From: Rhodoblastus sp963828185
GTDB taxonomy: Bacteria; Pseudomonadota; Alphaproteobacteria; Rhizobiales; Beijerinckiaceae
Length of the DNA: 64,000 bases
Assembly (NCBI GenBank): GCA_963828185.1
Contig: CAWHDV010000015.1
Location: 62,001-126,000 of the forward strand
Reading direction: 5' to 3'
The notes under the pieces are model-generated. The model ran no database searches and was not told where the DNA came from. It was given only the letters and a program-made list of their open reading frames with translations. A program made the position numbers and the translations under genes. This document shows, in pieces, positions 33,457 to 42,527 of the stretch. Position 1 is the first letter of the stretch; every line of letters starts with the position of its first letter.

Positions 33457-34566
33457 TTGCCTCCTTTTTGCCTGATCGAGGACCGTGAATCCGGGGACGC
33501 ATTGCTTTTTTCGCGGATGAGCGAAGAAATCACGGCCTTCTCGACGGAGGAGGTCGCGCCGGCGCTTCACGCCATGCAAGCGGCGTCCGACGCAGGACGC
33601 CATCTCGTCGGCGTCATGGCTTACGAATGCGGCTGCGCCCTCGAGCCCCGTCTAAGAAAGCTGCTGCCGGCGCGAAGCGACAGGCCGCTGCTGCGCTTCG
33701 GCGTGTTCGACGCGCCGGGCGTTTTCGAGCCGGCCGCGCCGGGACCCGCGGCTATACGAGACCTGCGCCCGCTGTGGACGTTCGAAGATTACGAAAAACG
33801 CTTCGACGCTTGTCGCGATTATATCGCCGCCGGCGACGTCTATCAGGTCAACCTGACCTTTCCGCTTATCGGCCGCGTCGAGGGATCGCCGCTCGACCTC
33901 TACCGTCTTTTGCGCGCGCGCCAGCCGGTGGAACTGGGCGGGATCATCGCCCTCGGCGATGAGACCGTGCTCTCGCTGTCGCCGGAAAAATTTTTTTCGA
34001 CGCTCGGGCGAAAAATTTTCGCGCGGCCGATGAAAGGCACCGCCCCGCGCGGCGCGACCGAGGCGCAGGATCAGGCGCTGGCGCGGGCGCTGGCGCGAGA
34101 CGAGAAGAATCGCGCCGAAAACCTGATGATCGTCGACTTGCTGCGCAACGATCTCAGCCGTCTGTCAGAGGTCGGATCAGTTGACGTCACCGACCTTTTT
34201 TCGGTCACGACCTTCCCGACCCTGCACCAGATGACCTCCGGCGTCGAAGCGATCTTGCGCGAAAACCTGACCTTCGCCGAGATTTTCGCTGGCCTGTTTC
34301 CTTGCGGCTCGGTCACGGGAGCGCCAAAAATCCGCGCGATGGAAATCATTGCGGAGCTTGAAACCCGGTTGCGCGAAAATTATTGCGGCGCCATCGGCCA
34401 TATAAAGCCGGGCGGCGACATGCGCTTCAATGTCGCCATTCGCACATTGACGATCGATGAGCGCGGCGGCTTCATTTGTCCGGTCGGATCAGCTGTTGTC
34501 GCGGATTCGCGGGCGCGGGAGGAATACGAGGAATGTCTGCTCAAGGCGCGCTTTCTGGCGATCTGA
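33457..34566 (+). CDS. pabB: Aminodeoxychorismate synthase component I
   Basis: PabB converts chorismate and ammonia to 4-amino-4-deoxychorismate for folate. The chorismate-binding domain is complete: IAAGDVYQVNLTFPL, LSLSPEKFF, RPMKGTAPRG with the catalytic Lys, ENLMIVDLLRNDL, and FPCGSVTGAPKIRAMEII. The likely start is TTG 33457 (PPFCLIEDRESG), since the family N-terminus needs these residues; the first ATG is at 33517. The stop lies 33 bases inside the pabC start region, so the two are coupled. At 369 aa it is full-length. Confidence 0.92.
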   Translation: MPPFCLIEDRESGDALLFSRMSEEITAFSTEEVAPALHAMQAASDAGRHLVGVMAYECGCALEPRLRKLLPARSDRPLLRFGVFDAPGVFEPAAPGPAAIRDLRPLWTFEDYEKRFDACRDYIAAGDVYQVNLTFPLIGRVEGSPLDLYRLLRARQPVELGGIIALGDETVLSLSPEKFFSTLGRKIFARPMKGTAPRGATEAQDQALARALARDEKNRAENLMIVDLLRNDLSRLSEVGSVDVTDLFSVTTFPTLHQMTSGVEAILRENLTFAEIFAGLFPCGSVTGAPKIRAMEIIAELETRLRENYCGAIGHIKPGGDMRFNVAIRTLTIDERGGFICPVGSAVVADSRAREEYEECLLKARFLAI

Positions 34567-35196
34567 GCGATTTCGGCCTGATCGAGAACTCTGCTGTGGA
34601 CGCGGGAGGATGGCTATTTTCTGCGCGACCTCCACGTCGCGAGGATGCGGGAATCCGCCGCGGCGTTGGGCTTCGCGTTCGATCCAATCGGGACGGACGC
34701 GGCTTTGGCGCAGGCTTGCGCCGGGGCGGCGTCCGCGCAATTACGGGTGCGGCTGGCGCTGGCGCGCGACGGCGCGATCGAAGTTTTTTTCGCTCCCTTC
34801 ACGCCCGAGCCACCCGAAAAAATATGGCGCGTCGCCATCGCCGCGCCGCGCCTCGATTCGCATAATCCGCTGCTGCGGCACAAGACCACGCGGCGCGAGC
34901 TTTACGAAACGGCGCTTGCCGCCTCGGGCGCCGACGAGGCGCTTTTCCTCAACGAGCGCGATGAGGTCTGCGAAGGCGCGCGGACCAATATCTTTGTTGC
35001 AAGAGACGGCGCCTTGCTGACGCCGCCGCTTTCGAGCGGCCTCCTGCCGGGCGTCCTGCGCGCCGAATTGTTGAAGCAAGGCAAGGCGCGCGAAAAAATC
35101 CTGCGGCGCGACGATCTGAGCGGCGGCTTTCTTATCGGCAATTCACTGCGCGGGCTAATGCGCGCCAGCCTGGTTCAGCCTTCCGCCAGCCATTGA
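34533..35196 (+). pseudogene. pabC: Aminodeoxychorismate lyase / class IV aminotransferase, one apparent frameshift
   Basis: PabC releases pyruvate from aminodeoxychorismate to give 4-aminobenzoate. ATG 34533 begins MSAQGALSGDLSDFGLIE. At GAGAACTCTG (about 34583-34592) one A must be dropped to continue into the family block TLLWTREDGYFLRDLHVARM. After that the frame is clean: catalytic Lys in LLRHKTTRRELY, cofactor-binding Glu in EVCEGARTNIF, and SGLLPGVLRAELL. Downstream of the break, an ATG at 34645 would start a shortened protein lacking the first strands. Because folate synthesis is normally essential and the break is at an A run, a sequencing error is likely. The 3' end overlaps convergently with nudC. 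Confidence 0.8.
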
Positions 35197-36137
35197 TCCA
35201 GCAGCGTCCGCGCGATGGCGATTTTGCCGGGCGCGAAAAAACCTCCGCCGTGGCGTTCCTCGACCATGGCCTGCGCCTCGGCGCGGCTGAACCAGCGGCA
35301 ATCCTCAAGCTCGGGGTCGATCCTGATGTCTCGGGAAAGAGCCTGCGCGAAGCAGCCGATCATCAAATTGGCGGGGAAGGGCCACGGCTGCGACGCTCGG
35401 TAGGTCACCGCTCCGACAATAATTCCCGCCTCCTCCATCACTTCGCGCCGCACCGTCTCCTCCAGAGTCTCGCCGCTTTCGATAAAGCCGGCGAGGCAAG
35501 AGTACATTTTCTGAGGAAAATGCGTCTGCCGCCCGAACAGCACGTTGTCGCCGTCGGTGACGAGCATGATCGCCACCGGATCGGTGCGGGGAAAATGCTG
35601 GGCGCCGCAAGCGGGGCAATCGCGCCGCCAGCCAGCGTGGACGGACTTGGTCGCCGCGCCGCAGCGGGCGCAAAAGCCGTGCGTGGCGTGAAAATGCAGG
35701 ATGGACTTGGCCTGCGCCAGGATCGCCAGCTCGGACCCGTCCAGCAGGGCCTTGCCGGCGATTGTCCGCAGGTCGCGGATCTGCAATTCCGGGTGTTGCG
35801 GCAGGATCAGCCGGCGGTGATCAACCAAGGCGCCGGTCTCGGTCGGCTCTTCCTCGTGCGCTGCTCCGTCAGGGAGCAGCAAAGCGAAAACCGGGCCGCT
35901 TTCGTCGCGGCCGAGCAAGACCTCGGCCGTGGTTGAGCCCAAATTTTTCGCGTCCGACTGCGGATGCAGCGCTATGGCTTTTTCGCCTTCGATCCGTAAA
36001 ATCGGCATGGATTGCACGAAAACTGCCGCCCGCGCGCCGGGATCGGCGGCCATTTGCGCCACCGCCGCCGCGTCGTCGCGGATCTGCGACAGCCGGTCGA
36101 GTGGATTGCCGGCGAAGCCGATGTCGAAAGCCGTCAT
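35175..36137 (-). CDS. nudC: NAD(+) diphosphatase (NADH pyrophosphatase)
   Basis: NudC hydrolyses NAD(H) to NMN(H) and AMP; the family also removes NAD caps from RNA. The zinc ribbon is formed by CARC (GFCARCGAATK) and CPAC. The Nudix box is GFIESGETLEETVRREVMEE followed by AGI. The NADH-specific SQPWPFPANLMIGCFA motif is present. ATG 36137 gives 320 aa. The 5' end adjoins the IS5-type remnant, whose insertion may have separated it from its original upstream neighbour. Confidence 0.93.
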   Translation of the reverse strand: MTAFDIGFAGNPLDRLSQIRDDAAAVAQMAADPGARAAVFVQSMPILRIEGEKAIALHPQSDAKNLGSTTAEVLLGRDESGPVFALLLPDGAAHEEEPTETGALVDHRRLILPQHPELQIRDLRTIAGKALLDGSELAILAQAKSILHFHATHGFCARCGAATKSVHAGWRRDCPACGAQHFPRTDPVAIMLVTDGDNVLFGRQTHFPQKMYSCLAGFIESGETLEETVRREVMEEAGIIVGAVTYRASQPWPFPANLMIGCFAQALSRDIRIDPELEDCRWFSRAEAQAMVEERHGGGFFAPGKIAIARTLLDQWLAEG

Positions 36138-36172
36138 GGCGCGAGCCCCTTTAGGCTCGAGACACAATTAGA

Positions 36173-36446
36173 CTACGATATGACGATAGCGGCAAGATAG
36201 ACGGCGCTGGCGAAGACGTGGGCCAATTTGTCGTATTTGGTTGCGATGCGCCTCCGATCCTTGAGGCTGTCGTCGACGGACCGAAGGCCGGCGGCGTATC
36301 TTGCCAGCGGCATCCCGATTTTAAGACATGCACGATGCCGCTAATGATGCGCCGGTCATCGTCGCGCGGCGCACCCGGTTGGTTTTCGGCAGAAGCGGCT
36401 CGATCGCCGCCCATTGCTGATCATCCAGCCAAAACTCGCTTGCCAT
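36173..36446 (-). pseudogene. IS5-family transposase remnant with internal deletion
   Basis: The N-terminal end reads MASEFWLDDQQWAAIEPLLP, typical of IS5-type DDE transposases, then shifts frame to RIISGIVHVLKSGCRWQDTP. It is joined directly to the transposase C-terminus SLKDRRRIATKYDKLAHVF, ending YLAAIVIS at 36173. The whole catalytic core with the DDE residues is missing, so the element has lost about two thirds of its gene and cannot move itself. I could not identify terminal inverted repeats with confidence. Confidence 0.85.
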
Positions 36447-36513
36447 GATTCGAGCCCCCCGTTCGAAAGCTTGATCATATACTGCGATCTCGATTCAATA
36501 TCCTGATTGGGTT

Positions 36514-37191
36514 TTAAGCCTTGTCGGCGCGTTCGAGCAGGAAGACCGCCTGTTCGCCAAGCAGGTTCCACGCCCACCAGGGCGCGTGGACGCGAATCTG
36601 GCCGCCATTGCCGTCCATCGCCACCGCCCTGACGATGCGCGCGTCGATCTTTTCCACCAGGCCGACGAAATCGCGGATGGTGCAGAGGTGGATGTTGGGC
36701 GTCGCGTACCAGGCGTGGCCGAGGTTCTTGGTCAGCGGCATGCGGCCCTGCGTCGCCAATTGCCAGCGAATGCGCCAATGGCCGAAATTCGGGAAGGAGA
36801 CGATGGCGCGCCGGCCGATGCGCATCATCTGCCGCAGCACCATCTTCGGATCGCGCGTCGCCTGCAGCGTCTGCGACAGGATGACATAATCGAAGCTGTC
36901 GGCGGGATAATCGACGAGATCGACGTCGGCGTCGCCCTGGATCACCGAAAGGCCCTTGGCGACGCACTGGTTGACGCCCTTTTGCGATAGTTCCAGGCCG
37001 CGCGCGTCAACGCGCTTGCTGTCGGTGAGCAGGCGCAGCAGTTCGCCGTCGCCGCAACCAATGTCGAGCACGCGCGAACCCGCCTCGACCATGCCGGCGA
37101 CAACCAGCAAATCGATGCGCGTCGCCCGCGATCCCGCGGGATCGGCGGCGGCTGCGACGGAAATGGGGCGGGAGGGGGACGTGTCGGTCAA
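36514..37191 (-). CDS. metW: Methionine biosynthesis protein MetW
   Basis: MetW is a class I methyltransferase-fold protein that works with homoserine acetyltransferase (MetX) in methionine synthesis. SAM-fold motifs: VLDIGCGDGELLRLL, RGLELSQKGVNQC, FDYVILSQTLQATRDPKMVL. Family block IVSFPNFGHWRIRWQLATQG is complete. No ATG fits; TTG 37191 (TDTSPSRPISV) is the most plausible start, because the further upstream frame to 37263 looks like leader sequence. metX, usually the upstream neighbour, is absent here; instead a divergent chorismate mutase follows. A weak TTGACT/TAAATA promoter pair lies around 37223-37252 on this strand. Confidence 0.85.
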   Translation of the reverse strand: MTDTSPSRPISVAAAADPAGSRATRIDLLVVAGMVEAGSRVLDIGCGDGELLRLLTDSKRVDARGLELSQKGVNQCVAKGLSVIQGDADVDLVDYPADSFDYVILSQTLQATRDPKMVLRQMMRIGRRAIVSFPNFGHWRIRWQLATQGRMPLTKNLGHAWYATPNIHLCTIRDFVGLVEKIDARIVRAVAMDGNGGQIRVHAPWWAWNLLGEQAVFLLERADKA

Positions 37192-37374
37192 CAGCGCAAC
37201 TTGTTCGATTTTCCGAACGGATCGTTTGTTATTTAGGAGCACGACTCGCGTCAAGTCAAGCAAACCCGGCCGATTTGCCGTTTTCCTGCAAGCGGCGGAC
37301 GTCTATAGAGAGGGGAAGGTAAATTTTTTGCCCGCGACCGCAATGTCGCGCGAATAAAGAGGACGATCGAACCC

Positions 37375-38217
37375 ATGAGCCAGATTTCCGCCTTCGAATT
37401 GCTGGCCGAACTGCGCGAGGAGATCGACCGGATCGATGGCGAGATGCACAACCTGCTGATGGAGCGCGGCCTGATCATCGACCGGCTGATCGATGTGAAG
37501 GCCCGGCAGGGCGGCGGTTCGGCGTTCCGGCCGGGACGCGAGGCCGACATGATGCGGGTGATCGCCTCCCGCCACCACGGCCGCCTGCCGCTCGACACGG
37601 TCGAGAGCATCTGGCGGGTGATCATCTCCACCTTCACCTACGTCCAGTCGCATTACGCCGTCCACGCCGACATGTCGGGCGGCGACGCCGCCATGCGCGA
37701 TTCGGCGCGCTTTCATTTTGGCTTCACCGTGCCGCTGCGCGTCCACGCCAGCTCGGGCGAAACGATCGACGCGGTCTCAGCCTCGCGACGGCCCGACGGC
37801 GGCGGCGATCTTGGCATGTTGCGCGCCTCCGGCCCCTCGCGGGAGGATCGATGGTGGGAGCGGCTTGGCGCCGCGGATGCGCCAAAAATCATCGCCCGCC
37901 TGCCCTTCGTCGAACGGCCCGACCATCCGGCGGGCATGCCGGTGTTCATCATTTCCAATCCGCTCGCCGAGGCGGCGGCATGCGACGTAGCGCTATTCGC
38001 CATCAATTGGCGTGGCGCGCCGGCGCCGGACGACGCTTATTTCCGGGCCTCGAATTGCGAAGTCCTGGCGCGGTCCGCCCTGCAGGACGGCGTTTCGCTG
38101 CTGTTGTCGGCGCCCGGCGACTGGAGCGTCGACAAGCTCAGGCCCGCGCTCGGCGTTCCGCCGCAAGGGACAATCGCCTGGATCGGCAGCCACGCCGAGC
38201 GTTTTGCCCTGAGTTGA
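37375..38217 (+). CDS. Chorismate mutase (AroQ type) with C-terminal extension, 280 aa
   Basis: The N-terminal 95 residues are an AroQ chorismate mutase: LREEIDRIDGEMHNLLMERG with the helix-1 Arg, then LIDVKARQ and FRPGREADMMRVIASRHHG, matching the active-site pattern. It converts chorismate to prephenate, which PheA at 31163 can use. The remaining 180 residues are a C-terminal region found in Hyphomicrobiales homologues, of unknown role. AGAGGA lies before ATG 37375. In many relatives hisC and a prephenate/arogenate dehydrogenase adjoin this gene; here DUF2125 follows convergently. Confidence 0.85.
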   Translation: MSQISAFELLAELREEIDRIDGEMHNLLMERGLIIDRLIDVKARQGGGSAFRPGREADMMRVIASRHHGRLPLDTVESIWRVIISTFTYVQSHYAVHADMSGGDAAMRDSARFHFGFTVPLRVHASSGETIDAVSASRRPDGGGDLGMLRASGPSREDRWWERLGAADAPKIIARLPFVERPDHPAGMPVFIISNPLAEAAACDVALFAINWRGAPAPDDAYFRASNCEVLARSALQDGVSLLLSAPGDWSVDKLRPALGVPPQGTIAWIGSHAERFALS

Positions 38218-38224
38218 GCAGCGA

Positions 38225-39256
38225 TCAGTAAAGCGGCGCAAGCGTCGCCGGCAGACGCAGCGGCCCCAGGAAAACCTGGCCTTTCGCCAGCACCAGCGGC
38301 AGCGAAAGCGAGTCTGCGCCCTCGTTTTTGACGGAAGCCCTGCCGAACAGGGCGCCGATCAGGTTTTGCGCCTGGACGGCGGACACGGGCAGCCCAAGCC
38401 GCGCGAAAATCGCTCCCGCCCCCTTGGCGGCGACATTCAGCCGGCCGGCAGCGCGATGCGCGTCATCGAGCGCCAGCGCGCCATCGACGCGCATATCCAG
38501 ATCGCCCGCCTGCCAGTCGAACTTTTCGATACTGATCGCGCCCGACTTGCGGCGCCAGTCCTCGATGGCCGCGCGCCAGTCGCCCGTTTGGCGAGGCGCG
38601 GGCGCCATTTTGCCGCTGAGGGTGAAATGGCCGAGATCGGTCAGCCCAAGCCATTGCTGCGCCATCGGCGCCGTGACGCCTTCGCCGGCGAGATCGAAAT
38701 GCAGCGCGCCGTCGGCGAGCGGCCTGGCCTGCGCCGTCAGTTTCTGGAAGTTGAAGGCGACGCCGGCCTCGGGCGCCTCCGGGCGCCAGTCGAGGGCGAC
38801 AATCGCGAGGTCGGCCGCGTCGAGGCCCTGCGCCGACCAGGTGAAGTCGAGCGTCATGCCGTCATGCCGCAGTTTCGCCAGCGTGGCGCCGTCGGGCTTC
38901 AGCAGCACGATCGGGCTCGAAAGGGTCAGCACGATGTGATTGGGCGCGAACAGGCTCGCCTCGCCATGCGCCTCCTCGGCCCTGGCGAGAAGATCGCCCT
39001 GGGCGGTGCGCACGGGCGCGGCGAAGCCCACGCAACTCAGGCGCAGCCGGAAGGGAAATCCGCCTATGTCGCTCGACGTGCAGAAATCGGCGAGCGAGGC
39101 GCCGCCGAACGTCTGCGCGTTGACATAGCGCCCGAGCTGGTGCGCCGCATAGAGCCAGAACTCGCCGAGCCCAAGGCAGACGAGCAGGATCAGGCCGATC
39201 AACAGGCGGCGCAGCAGGCGCGAAGGCGAGGGACGGGAAAGAGAGGAGGAAGCCAT
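38225..39256 (-). CDS. DUF2125 domain protein, 343 aa
   Basis: This is an alphaproteobacterial family of unknown function. One N-terminal membrane segment (LLRRLLIGLILLVCLGLGEF, about residues 14-33) anchors a large periplasmic domain with the blocks GGFPFRLRLSCVGFAAPV and LTLSSPIVL and the closing KGQVFLGPLRLPATLAPLY. Such a fold might bind lipid, but nothing in the sequence proves it. It is convergent with the chorismate mutase gene, the stops being eight bases apart. Confidence 0.85.
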   Translation of the reverse strand: MASSSLSRPSPSRLLRRLLIGLILLVCLGLGEFWLYAAHQLGRYVNAQTFGGASLADFCTSSDIGGFPFRLRLSCVGFAAPVRTAQGDLLARAEEAHGEASLFAPNHIVLTLSSPIVLLKPDGATLAKLRHDGMTLDFTWSAQGLDAADLAIVALDWRPEAPEAGVAFNFQKLTAQARPLADGALHFDLAGEGVTAPMAQQWLGLTDLGHFTLSGKMAPAPRQTGDWRAAIEDWRRKSGAISIEKFDWQAGDLDMRVDGALALDDAHRAAGRLNVAAKGAGAIFARLGLPVSAVQAQNLIGALFGRASVKNEGADSLSLPLVLAKGQVFLGPLRLPATLAPLY

Positions 39257-39434
39257 GACACTCGCAAAAGTGGGGAGCCGGCGCGCGATAGACGCGCCGG
39301 GCTCGGATCGAGCCGTCTATAGCCGGGAAAATCGCTCCCGTCTTGGCCCTGCGACAATTCGCGCGCCACTGTCGTGAAAATCGCGGCGTAAAGACGTTGC
39401 GCCGCCGACAAAAATCAGGCGGCGAAAACCCAGA

Positions 39435-39854
39435 TCAGGCGGCGAGTGGAAAGCGGCGCGGCGAGAGGTCGCGGACCGCGAAATCGCGCTCCTGCTGCGA
39501 GCCGGCGAGGAGATGGACGTGCCATTCGGTCGCGCCGCAGGCCCTGGCTTTTTGCGTCCAGGCGCGCAGATCAACCTCTTCCGTCACGCCGCCCGGCGCG
39601 AATACGAAGGCGATCGACGCTCCATCGGTTCGTCTGCGCACCGCCGCGACAATGGCGCGCTCCGGCTCGAACGACGGCGGAGCTTCGAGAGCGCGGACGG
39701 AGCAGACATAACGCCGCCCCGAAGCGCCGATCCAGCTTTCGAACAGGTTTTCCAGCCCGGTCCGGTCGAGGCAGGCGAGCGGACGATGCCGCGCGACGGA
39801 AAATGGCGCGACGGGAAAAATTGCAACCGGTGAGCCTGCCATATCCGTCACCAT
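39435..39854 (-). CDS. Hypothetical protein, 139 aa
   Basis: The frame has no recognised family. It starts MVTDMAGSPVAIFPVAPFSV and contains YVCSVRALEAPPSFEPERAI and TEWHVHLLAGSQQERDFAVR. No signal peptide or membrane segment is obvious. The composition is normal for a core gene and the frame is not a simple shadow of another gene. It lies between plsC and DUF2125 on the same strand, so it may be co-transcribed downstream of plsC. Confidence 0.5.
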   Translation of the reverse strand: MVTDMAGSPVAIFPVAPFSVARHRPLACLDRTGLENLFESWIGASGRRYVCSVRALEAPPSFEPERAIVAAVRRRTDGASIAFVFAPGGVTEEVDLRAWTQKARACGATEWHVHLLAGSQQERDFAVRDLSPRRFPLAA

Positions 39855-39914
39855 GTTCGGTCCTCGCGGGATGAAACATCAGGCAAACAAAATAAGAACA
39901 AAAGAGGGATAAGG

Positions 39915-40691
39915 TCAAGCCGCGCCGACAGTCGCCGGATCGTTTTTTTGCAGGTTTGCGCCGAGGCTCGGGTCCTTGGCCAGCGCCTCGGCATTCAGCC
40001 GGTCGCAGGCCGTCTCGATCCGCTCCTGCAGGATGCGGGAAAATTCCGCATTGGCCAGGCCGGGTGCGATCACGGGCAGGAACTCGACGACAATGGTTCC
40101 CGGCGGGCGCAGGAATTTGCGGCGCGGCCAGAACAGGCCGGAATTCAGCGCCACGGGAACGCAGGGCGCCTTGGCCGCCGCATAAAGATGGGTGACGCCG
40201 CTCTTGTAGGCGGGCGGCGCGCCGGCCGGCCTGCGCGTTCCCTCCGGGAAGATGAAGATCGCCCGCCCCTCCGCGATCGCCACGCCGGCCTTTTCGACCA
40301 GTTGGCGCAAGGCGATGCTGCGGCTCTTGCGATTGATGGCGATCTGGTTGGCGCGCAGAAGATACTGGCCGAAGATCGGCAGGAAGGTCAGTTCGCGCTT
40401 GAGAATGTAGGTAAAATCCTTGACCTGGGTCGTCAGCGCGAAGGTCTCCCAGATCGATTCGTGCTTGGCGGCGATGATGCAGCCTTTCTGGCTGAGGTTT
40501 TCGAGGCCGCGGAATTCGACTTTCACGCCGCAGATTTTTTCTTGCAGCCAGAACGTGCTGAAGCCCCAGGCCCTCGCCAGCCCGAGGATGGCGGCGCGGC
40601 CGAACACCATGGCCGGCAGGCCGCCGACCACCAGGATCGTCAGGTTGATGTAGAACAGGATATTGAACAGGAGCGAACGAAGGAAAAGCAT
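39915..40691 (-). CDS. plsC: 1-acyl-sn-glycerol-3-phosphate acyltransferase
   Basis: PlsC adds the second acyl chain in phosphatidic acid synthesis at the inner membrane. A hydrophobic N-terminus (LLFNILFYINLTILVVGGLP) precedes the catalytic HX4E motif in AAKHESIWETF, the acidic residue being Glu rather than Asp as in many alphaproteobacterial members. The FPEGTRRPAG motif binds glycerol phosphate. ATG 40691 gives 258 aa. It follows ftsX by 65 bases on the same strand, so it is probably part of the ftsE-ftsX transcript. Confidence 0.9.
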   Translation of the reverse strand: MLFLRSLLFNILFYINLTILVVGGLPAMVFGRAAILGLARAWGFSTFWLQEKICGVKVEFRGLENLSQKGCIIAAKHESIWETFALTTQVKDFTYILKRELTFLPIFGQYLLRANQIAINRKSRSIALRQLVEKAGVAIAEGRAIFIFPEGTRRPAGAPPAYKSGVTHLYAAAKAPCVPVALNSGLFWPRRKFLRPPGTIVVEFLPVIAPGLANAEFSRILQERIETACDRLNAEALAKDPSLGANLQKNDPATVGAA

Positions 40692-40756
40692 GGGCTCTTT
40701 TGCCGGAGGCCGGAAAAAATGGAAAGCGCAAATTGCAAGGCCGCAAGCGATAGCCG

Positions 40757-41738
40757 TCAGCGCAGGCGGCCAAGGCTGCGATAGACGATTCCGCGCGACA
40801 TGAATCCGGCCAGGAGCGCCACGCCGAGAGAAATGGCGGCGATGGCGCCCATGCCCGTCCAGCCGAGCGAAAACGTGCCGAACATGGCCTGCGCCTGTTC
40901 GCCGCCGGCGCTGGTCGTCCATTGGCGCGACAGCAGCCCCAGCGCCAGGAACAGCGCGATGGCCGCGCCGCCGCCGGTCGCGCCGCCGCGCAAGCCAAGG
41001 CGCAGGAAATGGAACTGGAACTGGCGGGCGATGAACCCGTCGGCCGCGCCGACGAAATGCAGGGCCTCGATGATTTCGCGATTGCCCGCCATGGCGCCGC
41101 GCGTGGCGAAGCCGACGGCCAGCGCCATGGCGGTGAGGACGAGCACGAAAATGCCGGCCGCGGCGCCGACCACCACCCGCGCCATCACGCCGAGCCTTTG
41201 CATCCAGGCGCCGTGGTTGTCGAGCACGGCGTCGGGCAGGGTCGAAATCGAGCGCCGAGCGCAAGCCGATCTCGTCGAGTTCGACCTTCGGGTCGCGACG
41301 CACGACGATCATGCGCGGCACCGGCAATTGGCTGAGGTCGAGCCCGGAGCCGAGCCAGGGGGTCAGCAGCTGTTCCGATTGCGCCCTTGAATAGGCCAGC
41401 GCCTCGGCGACGCCCGGAAAGGAGCCGGCGATTTTCGCCGCCTGGCTTGTGTCGGCCTCGAGGTCACGGCCGGGGGTGGGCGTGACCTGGATGGTCATTT
41501 CCAGCCCCACCGCGCTGCGCCAGTCTCGCGAGGCGTCGGACAGCACGATGGCGAAGCCGGCGGTCAGCGCGGCGAGAAAAGTCATGATGGCGATGACGAT
41601 GGCCAGCGCCCGGCCCGCGACGGATTCGGCCGGCACCAGCGGCGTGTCGTTCCAGGCGCCCTCGACGACCGCGTCTTCGGCTGGCTGCGGCAGGGGCATG
41701 GGAGCGGGAGTGGAAATGGTCGCCATGGACGGGCTCAT
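40757..41738 (-). pseudogene. ftsX: Cell division protein FtsX, one apparent frameshift
   Basis: FtsX is the membrane partner of FtsE; the pair couples division to peptidoglycan hydrolase activation. The first frame from ATG 41738 has the cytoplasmic tail, membrane segment 1 (ALAIVIAIMTFLAALTAGFA) and most of the periplasmic domain to GLRSALDF. Near 41240-41265 the frame must change to reach LDNHGAWMQRLGVMARVVVG and the last three membrane segments, ending YRSLGRLR. With the break corrected, a protein of normal length results. FtsX is normally needed for growth, so a sequencing error is the likely cause. Confidence 0.85.
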
Positions 41739-41752
41739 TCAAAAAGACAGGC

Positions 41753-42416
41753 TCATTCGTAGATATGCAGGCGGCCATCGCCGATGACCAGACGGCGAGC
41801 GCCTTCGAACTGGTCCATTAGGGCGAGGTCATGGGTGGCGATCACCACCGACGTGCCGGATCGGTGCAATTCGGAAAACAGCCGCATCAGCCGGCGCGCC
41901 AGCGAGGGATCGACATTGCCGGTCGGCTCGTCGGCGAGCAGCAGCTCCGGCCGCATGATCAGGGCGCGGGCGATGGCCGCGCGCTGCTTCTCGCCGCCCG
42001 AGAGCACCGGCGGCAACACATGCATCCTCTCGCCGAGCCCGACCCATTGCAGCAGCTCCGTCACTTCAGCGCGATAGCTCGCCTCCTCGCGCTCCTGCAC
42101 GCGCAAGGGCAGCGCGACGTTCTGGTAGGTGGTCAGGTGGTCGAGCAGGCGAAAATCCTGGAACACGACGCCGACTTTTCGCCGCAGGGCGGTGATGGCG
42201 GACTTTGTCGAGCTGGGCCGAATCCTTGCCGAACATGGTGATAAGCCCGCGCGTCGGCGGCAGCGCCAGGAGTATCAGGCGCAAAAGCGTGGTTTTCCCC
42301 GCCCCTGACGGGCCGGTCAGGAACTGGAAAGTGCGCGGCGCGATGTCGAAAGTGATGTCGCGCAGGATTTCCGCGCCCATCCCGTACCGCAGGCCGACAT
42401 TTTCGAAGCGAACCAA
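41753..42416 (-). pseudogene. ftsE: Cell division ATP-binding protein FtsE, one apparent frameshift
   Basis: FtsE is the ABC-type ATPase that drives FtsX. The first frame from 42416 gives VRFENVGLRYGMG and Walker A GPSGAGKTT; the second gives VFQDFRLLDHLTTYQNVALP, signature LSGGEKQRAAIARAL, Walker B LLLADEPTGNVD and the switch His in ATHD. The join is at an AAA run (about 42204-42206): removing one A gives the expected DKSAITALRRKVG. Fourteen bases separate it from ftsX. A perfect CtrA-type box lies 76 bases upstream of its start. Confidence 0.87.
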
Positions 42417-42491
42417 CCGCGGCTCCTCTTTCGATCGCCAATCGCCATTCTGGCGCCGAAGCGCGTTTTTACGCCGCGCGAATCACATCCC

Positions 42492-42508
42492 TTAACCCAG
42501 CTTTAACC
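42492..42508. promoter_or_regulatory. CtrA-type binding site between ftsE and the gene before hpt
   Basis: TTAA-CCCAGCT-TTAACC is a perfect match to TTAA-N7-TTAAC. It sits in the divergent intergenic region (42417-42527), suited to control ftsE-ftsX-plsC, the opposite gene, or both. CtrA is the cell-cycle master regulator of the group; control of ftsEX by it is inference here. Confidence 0.6.
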
Positions 42509-42527
42509 ATAGCAGCACACCAATGAG

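Noticed and set aside
36138..36172. Possible terminal inverted repeat of the IS5-type remnant (GAGCCCC-rich ends)
   Set aside because: GAGCCCC occurs near both ends, but the longer pairing expected of IS ends could not be established by eye.
37213..37226. 14-base match CCGAACGGATCGTT shared with 8541-8554
   Set aside because: Several 14-base matches are expected by chance in 64 kb, and the 37 kb copy is not palindromic like the other.
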